The notes beneath the pieces are model-generated. The model had not been told where the DNA came from. It saw nothing but the letters and a program-made list of their open reading frames with translations, and searched no databases. The position numbers and the translations under genes are program-made. A stretch of DNA of 64,000 bases from Lutibacter sp. HS1-25 (GTDB taxonomy: Bacteria; Bacteroidota; Bacteroidia; Flavobacteriales; Flavobacteriaceae): assembly GCF_004121075.1 (NCBI RefSeq), contig NZ_RHLN01000003.1:1-64000 (forward strand), given 5' to 3'. How positions within the stretch are numbered: the stretch's first letter is position 1; every line of letters starts with the position of its first letter. Positions 16,818 through 25,302 of the stretch are shown in pieces.

Positions 16818-19800
16818 CATATTTCTTCTATACTGTCCGCCAACTTCAAACAAAGCTTCGGTAATTTGACCAATTGAGCAAACTTTACAAGTTTCCATTA
16901 ATTGTTCAAACATATTTTTATTCTCAATTGCTTTTTGTTTTAAAAGTTCTAGTTGTTTTGTGGTTTTTTCAAAATTTCCATCATTTAAATTTTTAACAAC
17001 TTTAATCTGTGTTTGTTTTTCTTCTTCGGTTGCTCTAATTATTTCGTGTGGCAACGCTGTAGGTGAACCTTTGCTGCTTAAAAAAGTATTTACGCCAATA
17101 ATAGGAAAATCTCCATTGTGTTTTAAGGTTTCGTAATACAGGCTTTCTTCCTGAATTTTACTGCGTTGGTACATGGTTTCCATAGCGCCCAAAACACCGC
17201 CACGTTCTGTAATTCGGTCAAATTCTTGATAAACAGCTTCTTCAACCAAGTCGGTTAATTCTTCAATAATAAAAGCACCCTGAATTGGATTTTCATTTTT
17301 TGTTAAACCTAGTTCTTTGTTGATAATCAATTGAATAGCCATTGCTCTGCGCACACTTTCTTCGGTAGGCGTGGTAATGGCTTCATCGTAAGCATTGGTG
17401 TGCAAACTATTGCAATTGTCGTAAATGGCATATAGCGCTTGTAGCGTAGTTCTAATATCGTTAAAGTCTATTTCTTGCGCATGCAAACTTCTGCCCGATG
17501 TTTGAATATGGTATTTTAACATTTGCGCTCTTGTATTGGCACCATATTTATTTTTCATAGCTTTTGCCCAAATTTTACGCGCAACTCTACCAATTACAGC
17601 ATATTCTGGGTCAACACCGTTTGAGAAGAAAAACGATAAATTTGGCCCAAATTTATTGATATCCATGCCTCTAGAAAGGTAATATTCAACATAGGTAAAT
17701 CCGTTAGCCAGTGTAAATGCCAATTGCGAAATTGGATTGGCACCCGCTTCAGCAATATGATAGCCTGAAATAGAAACTGAATAAAAATTTCTGACATTGT
17801 TTTTAATAAAATATTCCTGAACGTCACCCATTAAACGAAGCGCAAATTCTGTTGAAAAAATACATGTATTTTGAGCTTGATCTTCTTTTAAAATATCAGC
17901 TTGTACGGTTCCTCTAACTTTTGAAATGGTTTCAGTTTTAATTTTTTGATAGATGTCTTTTGGTAAAACTTCATCACCTGAAACGCCTAAAAGTAGCAAA
18001 CCCAACCCGTTATTTCCTTCTGGTAAAACACCTTGATATTTAGGTCTTTCAACTCCTTTTTCCTTGTAAATTGAAGCGATTTTAGCTTCAATATCAAATT
18101 TTAAATCATTTTTAAGAATGTATTTTTCACATTCCTGATCAATAGCGGCATTCATAAAATAAGCAAGCATCATGGTTGCAGGACCATTAATAGTCATAGA
18201 AACTGAAGTCATTTCATTGGTTAAATCAAAACCAGAATACAGTTTTTTTGCATCGTCTAAACAACAAATTGAAACACCCGAATTTCCAATTTTACCATAT
18301 ATGTCGGGTCTAATTGCAGGGTCGTTTCCGTATAAAGTAACCGAATCAAAAGCCGTAGATAAACGTTTTGCAGGCAATCCTAAACTTACATAATGAAATC
18401 TTCTGTTGGTACGTTCAGGACCTCCTTCGCCTGCAAACATGCGGGTTGGATCTTCGCCAGTGCGTTTAAATGGAAACAAACCGGCAGTGTAAGGAAATTC
18501 TCCAGGAACGTTTTCTTCTAAATTCCAGTATAAAATGTCGCCCCAAGCTTCGTATTTTGGCAAGGCTATTTTAGGAATTTGAAGGTGCGATAGCGATTCA
18601 CTATGTGTTTTAATATTGATTTCTTTATCGCGAACTTTGTACGAATAAACATCGTTTTTGTAAGCTTGTTTTTTAGTTTCCCAATTTAATATGATATTCC
18701 AATTGTGTGGATTTAAATCCATTTTTACTTTTGAAAATTCTTTAAAAAGCAGACTTAAAAGTTCTTTAGATTGGTCACTTAGCGTAGTAGAAGTGTGTTG
18801 AAAACTATCTTCATTTAAACCAAACTTAGACAGGCTCAGTTTAACATTTGAAACACTTTCAATAGTTTTAAAAATACCAAATAGTTTTTGAGCAATTTCT
18901 TTTTGCTGAAAACTTTGTGCACCGTACAATCTATTGTTTTCTGATATTTCAGATAAGTATCGGGTGCGATTTGGCGGAATGATATATTGTTTTTCACTCA
19001 ATTCTCCAGTACTTTTAAAAGAGCTGTTGAAATTAGCACTGGTTTTATTATTCAGTTTTTCGATAATTGATTTGTACAATTCATTGGTGCCAGGATCGTT
19101 AAATTGTGAAGCAATAGTACCGTAAACAGGCATAGAATTTACATTGCTATCCCATAAATTGTGATTGCGTTGGTATTGTTTTTTCACATCTCTTAAAGCA
19201 TCTAAAGCACCTCGTTTGTCAAATTTATTTAGTGCAATAATATCAGCAAAATCAATCATATCAATTTTTTCTAATTGAGTTGCAGCACCATATTCAGGTG
19301 TCATTACATACAATGAAACATCACAATGGTCTAAAATTTCAGTATCACTTTGACCAATTCCAGAGGTTTCTAAAATCACCAAATCATAATTAGCGACTTT
19401 TAAAATAGCAACGGCATCACTAACGTGTTTTGATAGCGCTAAATTAGACTGTCGTGTAGCCAAAGAGCGCATATAAACGCGATTGTTTTTAATGGAATTC
19501 ATTCTAATTCTATCACCCAATAAAGCACCTCCAGTTTTGCGTTTTGAAGGGTCAACAGATACAATTCCGATAGTTTTTTTTGGAAAATCGATTAAAAACC
19601 TACGCACAATTTCATCTACAATTGAAGATTTTCCCGCGCCTCCAGTACCTGTAATTCCTAAAACGGGTACTTTTGCCGCTACCGATTTCAATGGCGTAAA
19701 AAGTTGCTGAAATTCTTCGTATCTATTTTCAGCAATAGAAATTAAACGGGCAATTGTTGTTACCTCTTTATTTTTTAAACTTTGCGCAATTTCCTTCTCT

Positions 19801-20261
19801 TTGTTAAGGATTAAGGATGGGATTGGAAAATCACAAAGGACCACCATATCATTAATCATACCTTGCAAACCCATTGCTCTGCCATCATCGGGTGAGTAAA
19901 TACGTGTAATGCCATAATTTGTTAATTCCTTAATTTCTTCAGGAAGAATTACACCACCGCCACCACCAAATAGGCGTATTTGTGAAGCTCCTTTTTCAAG
20001 TAACAAATCGCGCATATATTTAAAATATTCGATATGACCGCCTTGATACGATGTTATTGCAATGGCATTTGCATCTTCCTGTATGGCGCAATTCACAACT
20101 TCTTCAACACTTCTGTCATGTCCCAAATGAATAACTTCAACACCAGTAGCTTGTATAATACGGCGCATAATATTAATGGCCGCATCGTGACCGTCAAATA
20201 AGGCAGCGGCGGTTACAATACGTATTTTATTGGTCGGTTTGTAAGCTGTGATTTTTTCCAT
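16815..20261 (-). CDS. icmF: Fused isobutyryl-CoA mutase (IcmF), coenzyme B12-dependent
   Basis: A 1148-residue cytoplasmic enzyme with the IcmF order: B12-binding domain (residues 1-145, with the base-off motif FDGHDAA near 22 and the loop GGGGG near 98-102), a MeaB-type G-protein chaperone domain (P-loop [12 protein letters not shown] near 200), then a linker and the mutase TIM barrel (about 560-1148). IcmF interconverts isobutyryl-CoA and n-butyryl-CoA, and the G domain loads and protects the cofactor. The substrate-pocket residues are Phe609 (in TRMFAGEG) and Gln797 (in QAQNTCIF), where methylmalonyl-CoA mutases have Tyr and Arg. The catalytic His lies in [12 protein letters not shown]. 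This points to isobutyryl-CoA, although such proteins are often labelled methylmalonyl-CoA mutase. No promoter box was found upstream. Confidence 0.9.
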   Translation of the reverse strand: MEKITAYKPTNKIRIVTAAALFDGHDAAINIMRRIIQATGVEVIHLGHDRSVEEVVNCAIQEDANAIAITSYQGGHIEYFKYMRDLLLEKGASQIRLFGGGGGVILPEEIKELTNYGITRIYSPDDGRAMGLQGMINDMVVLCDFPIPSLILNKEKEIAQSLKNKEVTTIARLISIAENRYEEFQQLFTPLKSVAAKVPVLGITGTGGAGKSSIVDEIVRRFLIDFPKKTIGIVSVDPSKRKTGGALLGDRIRMNSIKNNRVYMRSLATRQSNLALSKHVSDAVAILKVANYDLVILETSGIGQSDTEILDHCDVSLYVMTPEYGAATQLEKIDMIDFADIIALNKFDKRGALDALRDVKKQYQRNHNLWDSNVNSMPVYGTIASQFNDPGTNELYKSIIEKLNNKTSANFNSSFKSTGELSEKQYIIPPNRTRYLSEISENNRLYGAQSFQQKEIAQKLFGIFKTIESVSNVKLSLSKFGLNEDSFQHTSTTLSDQSKELLSLLFKEFSKVKMDLNPHNWNIILNWETKKQAYKNDVYSYKVRDKEINIKTHSESLSHLQIPKIALPKYEAWGDILYWNLEENVPGEFPYTAGLFPFKRTGEDPTRMFAGEGGPERTNRRFHYVSLGLPAKRLSTAFDSVTLYGNDPAIRPDIYGKIGNSGVSICCLDDAKKLYSGFDLTNEMTSVSMTINGPATMMLAYFMNAAIDQECEKYILKNDLKFDIEAKIASIYKEKGVERPKYQGVLPEGNNGLGLLLLGVSGDEVLPKDIYQKIKTETISKVRGTVQADILKEDQAQNTCIFSTEFALRLMGDVQEYFIKNNVRNFYSVSISGYHIAEAGANPISQLAFTLANGFTYVEYYLSRGMDINKFGPNLSFFFSNGVDPEYAVIGRVARKIWAKAMKNKYGANTRAQMLKYHIQTSGRSLHAQEIDFNDIRTTLQALYAIYDNCNSLHTNAYDEAITTPTEESVRRAMAIQLIINKELGLTKNENPIQGAFIIEELTDLVEEAVYQEFDRITERGGVLGAMETMYQRSKIQEESLYYETLKHNGDFPIIGVNTFLSSKGSPTALPHEIIRATEEEKQTQIKVVKNLNDGNFEKTTKQLELLKQKAIENKNMFEQLMETCKVCSIGQITEALFEVGGQYRRNM

Positions 20262-20376
20262 TTCGTAATATTTAAGCTTATTTATGATGCAATTTATGAT
20301 TTTTTTAAATTAATAAGCGATAATTTATTGAATATAAAACTTTTAAATAATAAGTCTTAGCTATGTATATTTTGTA

Positions 20377-20384
20377 TAATTTTG
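20377..20384 (+). promoter_or_regulatory. -7-like box for purU
   Basis: TAATTTTG ends 19 bp before the ATG at 20403. It overlaps an upstream in-frame start codon at 20382, and this supports the downstream start. Confidence 0.45.
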
Positions 20385-20402
20385 CAACTTAATTTTTTTA
20401 AA

Positions 20403-21257
20403 ATGAAAAGGATAACAATACTTATAAATTGTAAAGACAAACAAGGAATTATAGCTTCAGTAACCACCTTTATTCAACAACAAGGAGGTAATATTGTGTA
20501 TATAGATCAGCATGTTGATAGAGAAGATGCCATGTTTTTTATGCGTTTGGAGTGCGAATTTTCAAAATCGACTTTTGTAACAGAAAATTTTGAATCGCTT
20601 TTTAGTGACAAAATGGGGGCTGAATTTAATATGAATTGGTATTTGTTCGATTCAGATGTAAAACCTAAAATGGCATTGTTTGTTTCTAAATACGAACACT
20701 GTTTGTACGATATTTTAAGTAGGTATAGTGCCAATGAATTGGATGTTGAAATTCCGTTGATTATTAGCAATCATCCAGATTTAGAGCATATTGCTCAAAA
20801 TTTCAATATTCCTTATTACTATATCAAAGTAACAAAAGAAAACAAACAAACTGCTGAAGATTTACAAATGAAATTATTAGCCGAATACAAAATTGATTTT
20901 ATTGTATTGGCACGTTATATGCAAATAATTTCGAGTAAGTTAATTGAAGAATATCAAAATAAAATCATCAATATTCACCATTCATTTTTACCAGCTTTTC
21001 CAGGGGCAAAACCATATCATTCTGCTTTTCAAAGAGGGGTGAAAATTATTGGAGCAACAAGTCATTATGTTACCGAAGATTTAGATGAAGGTCCTATTAT
21101 TGAACAAGATATTACACGAGTTACGCATACAAACACCATTAAAGATTTTATACTAAAAGGTAAAGATTTAGAAAAAATTGTATTGTCTAGAGCTATAAAA
21201 CTCCATACAAAACACAAAGTTATGGTGTACAAAAACAAAACGGTTGTATTTATTTAA
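20403..21257 (+). CDS. purU: Formyltetrahydrofolate deformylase
   Basis: A 284-residue cytoplasmic enzyme that hydrolyses 10-formyl-THF to formate and THF, balancing the one-carbon pool and supplying formate. An N-terminal ACT domain starts MKRITILINCKDKQGIIASVTTFI. The formyltransferase fold carries the catalytic set Asn, His and Asp: INIHHSFLPAFPGAKPY near residue 190 and TEDLDEGPIIEQD near 226. Length fits the family (about 280). An upstream in-frame start at 20382 would add seven residues but lies inside the predicted -7 box, so I start at 20403. It is a single gene followed by a terminator at 21265-21293. Confidence 0.92.
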   Translation: MKRITILINCKDKQGIIASVTTFIQQQGGNIVYIDQHVDREDAMFFMRLECEFSKSTFVTENFESLFSDKMGAEFNMNWYLFDSDVKPKMALFVSKYEHCLYDILSRYSANELDVEIPLIISNHPDLEHIAQNFNIPYYYIKVTKENKQTAEDLQMKLLAEYKIDFIVLARYMQIISSKLIEEYQNKIINIHHSFLPAFPGAKPYHSAFQRGVKIIGATSHYVTEDLDEGPIIEQDITRVTHTNTIKDFILKGKDLEKIVLSRAIKLHTKHKVMVYKNKTVVFI

Positions 21258-21264
21258 ACTAGTT

Positions 21265-21293
21265 AAAAAGGTAACGTTGTTTGCCTTTTTTTA
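21265..21293 (+). terminator. Terminator after purU
   Basis: AAAAAGGTAA (21265-21274) pairs with TTGCCTTTTT (21281-21290) with one T-G wobble and a 6-base loop, followed by further T's. Confidence 0.7.
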
Positions 21294-21454
21294 TGATTTA
21301 AATTTAAAGCAAATTATTAAAATAAGTGTTTAAAATTGAATCGTTTATTTGGTATGGTTGTTGATAATTATATCAATATAAAATTGCTATTTAAATTGTT
21401 TTTTTATTATTGTAATTGTTATATAAGTACCTAATTAGTTAAATATTTTTTGAA

Positions 21455-22024
21455 ATGAAAACTATAAAATTTCTAACAGTAATAGTTGTTTTTTTAACGC
21501 TAGCTTCTTGCTCTTCAGTAAAAGTTATAGCAGATTACGATCAATCAACCGATTTTACAAAATATAAAACTTTTGCATTTTATAAAAAGGGAATTGATAA
21601 AGCCGAAATTTCGGATTTAGATAAGCGTAGAATTTTAAAAGCTGTTGAAGCTCAATTATTGGCAAAAGGATTTACAAAATCTGAAAATCCAGATATTTTA
21701 GTCAATATTTTTACAAAGGCTCAAAAGAAAGTGAATGTTTACAACAATGATTTTATGGGGTATGGATATGGCTTTGGAGGTTATTACGGATGGTATCCTT
21801 GGTATTATGGTCCTAATTTTGGCCCACAAATTTCTACTTATACTGAAGGAACTTTGTTTGTTGATTTTATTGATGCAGCAAAAAAAGAATTAATTTGGCA
21901 AGGAATTGGTAGCGGAGGTTTAAATACTTCGGGTAATGTTACTAAAAAGGAAGAAAGAGTAAAAGAGTTTGTTAACCAAATTATGGCGCAATATCCACCT
22001 GCTCCTGTAGTTGAAAAAAAATAA
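21455..22024 (+). CDS. DUF4136 family lipoprotein
   Basis: A 189-residue predicted lipoprotein. The signal MKTIKFLTVIVVFLTLASCSSVKV has the lipobox LASC, with Cys19 lipidated. The mature part follows the DUF4136 pattern: VIADYDQSTDFTKYKTFAFYKKG, then RILKAVEAQLLAKGFTKSENPDILVNIFTKAQKK. A Gly/Tyr/Trp-rich patch follows (GYGYGFGGYYGWYPWYYGPNFG, about residues 102-123), then TEGTLFVDFIDAAKKELIWQGIGSG. The family has no defined function and is common in Bacteroidota. No exact -7 box was found upstream. A strong terminator follows at 22047-22079. Confidence 0.88.
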   Translation: MKTIKFLTVIVVFLTLASCSSVKVIADYDQSTDFTKYKTFAFYKKGIDKAEISDLDKRRILKAVEAQLLAKGFTKSENPDILVNIFTKAQKKVNVYNNDFMGYGYGFGGYYGWYPWYYGPNFGPQISTYTEGTLFVDFIDAAKKELIWQGIGSGGLNTSGNVTKKEERVKEFVNQIMAQYPPAPVVEKK

Positions 22025-22046
22025 AGTGAATTTATATTTTTAATAT

Positions 22047-22079
22047 AACGTTCCAATAGTATTGGAACGTTTTTTATTT
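22047..22079 (+). terminator. Terminator after the DUF4136 gene
   Basis: A perfect 11-bp stem AACGTTCCAAT / ATTGGAACGTT (22047-22057 and 22061-22071) with a 3-base loop is followed by a T-run that also forms the -7 box of the next gene. Confidence 0.85.
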
Positions 22080-22082
22080 TTG
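22075..22082 (+). promoter_or_regulatory. -7-like box of the DUF5522 gene inside the terminator T-run
   Basis: TATTTTTG matches TAnnTTTG. The ATG at 22087 is only 5 bp past the G, where transcription normally begins, so a leaderless mRNA is predicted. Confidence 0.45.
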
Positions 22083-22086
22083 CCAA

Positions 22087-22257
22087 ATGGAATTTAAAAA
22101 TACAATACCTTCAGAAGAAGGAGATTATTATGTAAATGAGCAAGGTTACCGTGTTTTTACCGAAAAATACCATTTAAAACGTGGTTATTGCTGTAGAAAT
22201 GGATGTAAACATTGTCCGTATCATTACAATAAAAAAACTGATTCGTTTGATAAATAA
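22087..22257 (+). CDS. Small cysteine-rich DUF5522 protein (56 residues)
   Basis: Translated by hand: MEFKNTIPSEEGDYYVNEQG, then YRVFTEKYHLKRGYCCRNGC, then KHCPYHYNKKTDSFDK and TAA at 22255. The four cysteines in GYCCRNGCKHCPY are the signature of DUF5522, a family of very short proteins of unknown function found in Bacteroidota and Proteobacteria. The CC-x3-C-x2-C spacing suggests metal binding (zinc or an iron-sulphur cluster), but this is inference. It has its own -7-like box embedded in the preceding terminator and ends 9 bp before the end of the convergent BtuF-like gene. At 56 residues it is easily missed by length cut-offs. Confidence 0.85.
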   Translation: MEFKNTIPSEEGDYYVNEQGYRVFTEKYHLKRGYCCRNGCKHCPYHYNKKTDSFDK

Positions 22258-22266
22258 TGAATGGTT

Positions 22267-23073
22267 TTAAAAATGACTTTCTAATTTTTTGTGTAGCTCC
22301 TTAAAATAATCAAAGGCTAAAAGCATTCTAGATCCAAACCAGCTAAACATTTCACCATCTCCAAAAACGGTGATAGAACGGTTGGTATAAGTGGCAATTT
22401 CCATTGCGTGTTCATCTTTAAACGGAAAAGGCTCTGAAGATAAAATAACAACATCAGGATCGCCTTCGTGTCTAATTCTGTTGATTTCAACTTTTGGATA
22501 ACGACTCATATCTTCATAAATGTTTTCAAAATTGTTGAGTTGTAACATTTCATTGATAAATGTATCATTACCAGCAACCATCCACGGTTTTGCCCAAATA
22601 AAATAAGCTACTTTTCGTGTAGGTTTGTCTTTTACAAATTGCTTAAAATGGTCTAATTTAAATTCTATTTTATGAACCAAATTATCACTTTCAGTTCTTC
22701 TGTTTAAAATAGTACCTAAACTTAAAATTAAATCAATAGCTTGCTGAATGGTATTTACATCAGAAAAATAAGTAGGTGCAATTTTTTCCAATTCAGGAAG
22801 CATTTCATAAGTGTTTTCTTCTTTATTACAAAGTATAAAATCGGGGTTTAGTGCTTTAATTTTATCGTAATCAACTTTTTTAGTACCACCAACAATTGTT
22901 TTGGTTGATTTTAAATGATAAGGGTGAACGCAAAATTTTGTAATACCCACAAGTTCATTTTCTAAAGCCAAATCACATAACAATTCTGTTTGCGAAGGCA
23001 CTAAAGAAATAATTCGTTTAGGTGCTTGTTTTAATGTGATTTCTCTTCCAATTTGATCTCTAACTGTTTTCAT
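22267..23073 (-). CDS. Helical backbone metal receptor (BtuF/FecB-like) without signal peptide
   Basis: A 268-residue protein of the class III substrate-binding fold (BtuF, FhuD, TroA-like helical backbone receptors). Typical segments are APKRIISLVPSQTELLCDLAL near residues 17-37, KIKALNPDFILCNKEEN near 90 and VVILSSEPFPFKDEH near 213. The usual members bind cobalamin, haem or siderophores in the periplasm and deliver them to an ABC importer. This one starts directly with MKTVRDQIGREITLKQAP, with no signal peptide or lipobox, and no BtuC/D-like genes are adjacent. The next in-frame region upstream gives no plausible secretion signal. It may be a cytoplasmic cobalamin- or metal-binding protein. 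The ligand is unknown. The B12-dependent icmF lies 2 kb away, which is suggestive only. Confidence 0.8.
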   Translation of the reverse strand: MKTVRDQIGREITLKQAPKRIISLVPSQTELLCDLALENELVGITKFCVHPYHLKSTKTIVGGTKKVDYDKIKALNPDFILCNKEENTYEMLPELEKIAPTYFSDVNTIQQAIDLILSLGTILNRRTESDNLVHKIEFKLDHFKQFVKDKPTRKVAYFIWAKPWMVAGNDTFINEMLQLNNFENIYEDMSRYPKVEINRIRHEGDPDVVILSSEPFPFKDEHAMEIATYTNRSITVFGDGEMFSWFGSRMLLAFDYFKELHKKLESHF

Positions 23074-23151
23074 TTTAAAAATATGAATTACGATTTTTAG
23101 ACACTATTTCTTATGTAAATAGCTACATTGTTAATAAATTTCAAGTAAAAG

Positions 23152-23180
23152 TAACTTTCGACTTCACTCGGAATGATATT
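23152..23180. repeat. Probable dispersed intergenic repeat element
   Basis: The sequence CTTTCGACTTCACTCGGAAT (from about 23155) resembles an intergenic repeat that I recall as frequent in Bacteroidota genomes (of the form TTTCGACTTCGCTCAGGATGACA). Only one copy is in this window, so the call rests on memory of the motif and is not proven here. Confidence 0.4.
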
Positions 23181-23186
23181 TTTTAA

Positions 23187-23221
23187 AACTTCTAACTTCT
23201 AACTTCTAACTTCTAACTTCT
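23187..23221. repeat. Heptanucleotide tandem repeat (AACTTCT)x5 covering the pyrF stop codon
   Basis: Five perfect copies of AACTTCT run from 23187 to 23221. Read on the minus strand the repeat encodes the last residues of PyrF (LEVRS) and its TAG stop at 23206-23208. Confidence 0.9.
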
Positions 23222-24027
23222 AAAATAGCTGCCATTTCTTTTTGCAATTTTTCAGCTTCAATTTGAGCAGTTTTTGCAAAATTTTCATCTTTTCCAGCAT
23301 AAATAATACCTCTAGATGAATTGATTAATAGTCCACAATCTTTATTTAAACCATATTTACAAACGTCTTGTAGGTTTCCGCCTTGCGCACCCACACCAGG
23401 AACCAATAAAAAATGATTTGGTACAATTTTTCGGATAGCTGAAAAATATTCAGCTTTGGTTGCACCAACAACAAACATTAAGTTTTCAGAATTTTTCCAA
23501 GTCAAGGCTGTTTTTAAAACTTCTTTATACAATTCGTTTTCACCAGTTTTTAAACCCTGAAAATCCAATCCACCTTTATTTGATGTCAAAGCTAAAAGTA
23601 TGGTTGTTTTGTTTTCAAAAGCTAAAAATGGCTCAACAGAATCGCTTCCCATATAAGGAGCAACAGTAACCGAGTCAAAATTTAAATCTTCAAAAAAAGC
23701 TTTTGCGTACATAGTTGAAGTATTTCCAATATCGCCACGTTTTGCATCGGCAATGGTAAAAATTTCAGGATAATTTTGATTGATATAATTGATGGTTTTT
23801 TCCAAAGCCATCCAACCTTTAATTCCGTAAGCTTCGTAAAAAGCAGTATTTGGTTTATAAGCAACGGCTAAATGATGTGTAGCGTCAATAATTTGCTTGT
23901 TAAATTCAAAAATAGGATCTTCTTCCTTTAGTAAATGTGTTGGAATTTTAGCTAAATCTACGTCCAATCCAATGCATAAAAAAGATTTTTTTTGTTGAAT
24001 TTGGGCAATTAGTTCTTGTCTGTTCAT
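23206..24027 (-). CDS. pyrF: Orotidine 5'-phosphate decarboxylase, type 2
   Basis: A 273-residue cytoplasmic enzyme making UMP from OMP, the last step of pyrimidine synthesis. It is the longer type 2 form: [14 protein letters not shown] near residue 16, [15 protein letters not shown] near 55, the catalytic [19 protein letters not shown] near 88 and VPGVGAQGG near 208. The ATG at 24027 is chosen. An upstream TTG at 24051 would add 8 residues but lies in the -7 box. The C-terminus is unusual: the final LEVRS and the stop codon are read from a heptamer tandem repeat, so the original end of the gene may have been replaced. No other pyrimidine gene is near. Confidence 0.92.
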   Translation of the reverse strand: MNRQELIAQIQQKKSFLCIGLDVDLAKIPTHLLKEEDPIFEFNKQIIDATHHLAVAYKPNTAFYEAYGIKGWMALEKTINYINQNYPEIFTIADAKRGDIGNTSTMYAKAFFEDLNFDSVTVAPYMGSDSVEPFLAFENKTTILLALTSNKGGLDFQGLKTGENELYKEVLKTALTWKNSENLMFVVGATKAEYFSAIRKIVPNHFLLVPGVGAQGGNLQDVCKYGLNKDCGLLINSSRGIIYAGKDENFAKTAQIEAEKLQKEMAAILEVRS

Positions 24028-24048
24028 ATGTTCAAATAAAGAGTTGTG

Positions 24049-24056
24049 CAAAAGTA
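24049..24056 (-). promoter_or_regulatory. -7-like box for pyrF
   Basis: The minus strand reads TACTTTTG, 22 bp upstream of the pyrF ATG. It is divergent from the box at 24077-24084. Confidence 0.45.
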
Positions 24057-24076
24057 GTAATTTTAATAGTTTAAGT

Positions 24077-24084
24077 TATATTTG
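24077..24084 (+). promoter_or_regulatory. -7-like box for the OppB-type permease
   Basis: TATATTTG ends 18 bp before the TTG start at 24102. It faces away from the pyrF box, with 20 bp between them. Confidence 0.5.
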
Positions 24085-24101
24085 TTGTCAAATAATACAC
24101 A

Positions 24102-25178
24102 TTGTTTAGTTATATTTTAAATAAATTAGGTTACGGATTGTTAACACTTTTTGGTGTTGTAACGGTTATTTTCTTTTTATTTAATGTGTTACCTGGTGAT
24201 CCAGCTCGTATGATGTTAGATCAGCGTGAAGATGCAGAACAATTACAGAATATTCGAAAAAAATATGGTTTTGATCAACCAATTTCAACCCAATATTTGT
24301 ATTATTTAAACGATTTATCTCCAATTTCTATTCACAGTAACAGTTCTAAAAATTACACGTATTTAGATGCTTCAAAATATAGTTATACAAAATTGTTTTC
24401 AGTAGGAGGTGAGACCATTGTAATTAAAAGTCCGTATTTGCGAAAATCTTTTCAAAAAAACGACAAAGATGTTGCAGATGTTATTTCAGAAACTCTACCA
24501 AATACTGCTGTTTTAGCAGTTTCGGCAATTACAATTGCCATTATTGTTGGTATCTTTTTTGGGATACTTTCAGCTTTGTATAAAGACACTTTTTTTGATA
24601 GAATTATTGCCGTAATAAGTACTTTAGGAATGAGTGTTCCATCGTTTTTTTCGGCCATTTTATTTGCTTGGTTGTTTGGTTTTGTGTTGCATAAATACAC
24701 CCATTTAAATATGACAGGTAGTTTGTATGAAGTTGATGATTTTGGTGAGCATATTTACATTCAATGGAAAAATTTATTGTTGCCTGCCATTGTTTTAGGT
24801 ATCAGACCTTTGGCGGTGGTTGTGCAGTTAACACGTAATTCGTTGTTAGAAGTTTTAAATCAAGATTATATTAGAACTGCCAAAGCAAAAGGACTTTCAA
24901 CATACAAAATAATGAAAATCCACGCGTTAAAAAATGCATTAAATCCGGTTGTAACCGCCGTGTCTGGTTGGTTTGCATCTATGTTGGCAGGAGCGGTTTT
25001 TGTTGAATATATTTTTAACTGGAACGGTTTAGGGAAAGAAATTGTAAATGCCTTAAACACTTTAGATTTACCTGTAATTATGGGAAGTGTTTTAATAATT
25101 GCAACAATGTTTATTTTGATAAATATTTTGGTAGATATCTTGTACGGGGTTTTAGATCCTAGGATTAGGCTGAAATAA
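24102..25178 (+). CDS. OppB/DppB-type ABC transporter permease (orphan)
   Basis: A 358-residue inner-membrane protein of the binding-protein-dependent permease family. The N-terminal GYGLLTLFGVVTVIFFLFNVLPGDPARMML is the OppB/DppB signature. The C-terminal half has the membrane core and the EAA-like loop DYIRTAKAKGLSTYKIMKIHALKNALNPVV, which docks the ATPase. The start is TTG at 24102, and no ATG gives a full first helix. An unusually long periplasmic segment (about residues 50-125) separates helix 1 from the core. No OppC-type permease, ATPase or binding protein is adjacent, since tpiA follows on the same strand after 124 bp. Partners must be encoded elsewhere. Peptide uptake is the family default, but substrates vary. 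Confidence 0.85.
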   Translation: MFSYILNKLGYGLLTLFGVVTVIFFLFNVLPGDPARMMLDQREDAEQLQNIRKKYGFDQPISTQYLYYLNDLSPISIHSNSSKNYTYLDASKYSYTKLFSVGGETIVIKSPYLRKSFQKNDKDVADVISETLPNTAVLAVSAITIAIIVGIFFGILSALYKDTFFDRIIAVISTLGMSVPSFFSAILFAWLFGFVLHKYTHLNMTGSLYEVDDFGEHIYIQWKNLLLPAIVLGIRPLAVVVQLTRNSLLEVLNQDYIRTAKAKGLSTYKIMKIHALKNALNPVVTAVSGWFASMLAGAVFVEYIFNWNGLGKEIVNALNTLDLPVIMGSVLIIATMFILINILVDILYGVLDPRIRLK

Positions 25179-25255
25179 GTTTTTTAACTGAGTTTCAATC
25201 GAAAACGATTGCGGAATCAATCTAATTTTTAAGCAATTTTTTACGTATAAAACTG

Positions 25256-25263
25256 TAAATTTG
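25256..25263 (+). promoter_or_regulatory. -7-like box for tpiA
   Basis: TAAATTTG matches TAnnTTTG, 40 bp upstream of the tpiA ATG. Confidence 0.45.
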
Positions 25264-25302
25264 TAGCTTTAATTAGAACTATAAAAAGTAAAATATAATA
25301 TC

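Noticed and set aside
20382-20402. Upstream start of purU
   Set aside because: The start codon lies inside the TAATTTTG box, and the ACT domain begins directly at the ATG at 20403.
20262-20402. Cobalamin riboswitch upstream of icmF
   Set aside because: The gap to purU is only 141 bp and very AT-rich. I see no B12-box-like conserved segment and no large folded domain.
25196-25211. Stem CAATCG/CGATTG as a terminator after the OppB-type gene
   Set aside because: The stem is only 6 bp with no T-run next to it. It is too weak to call.
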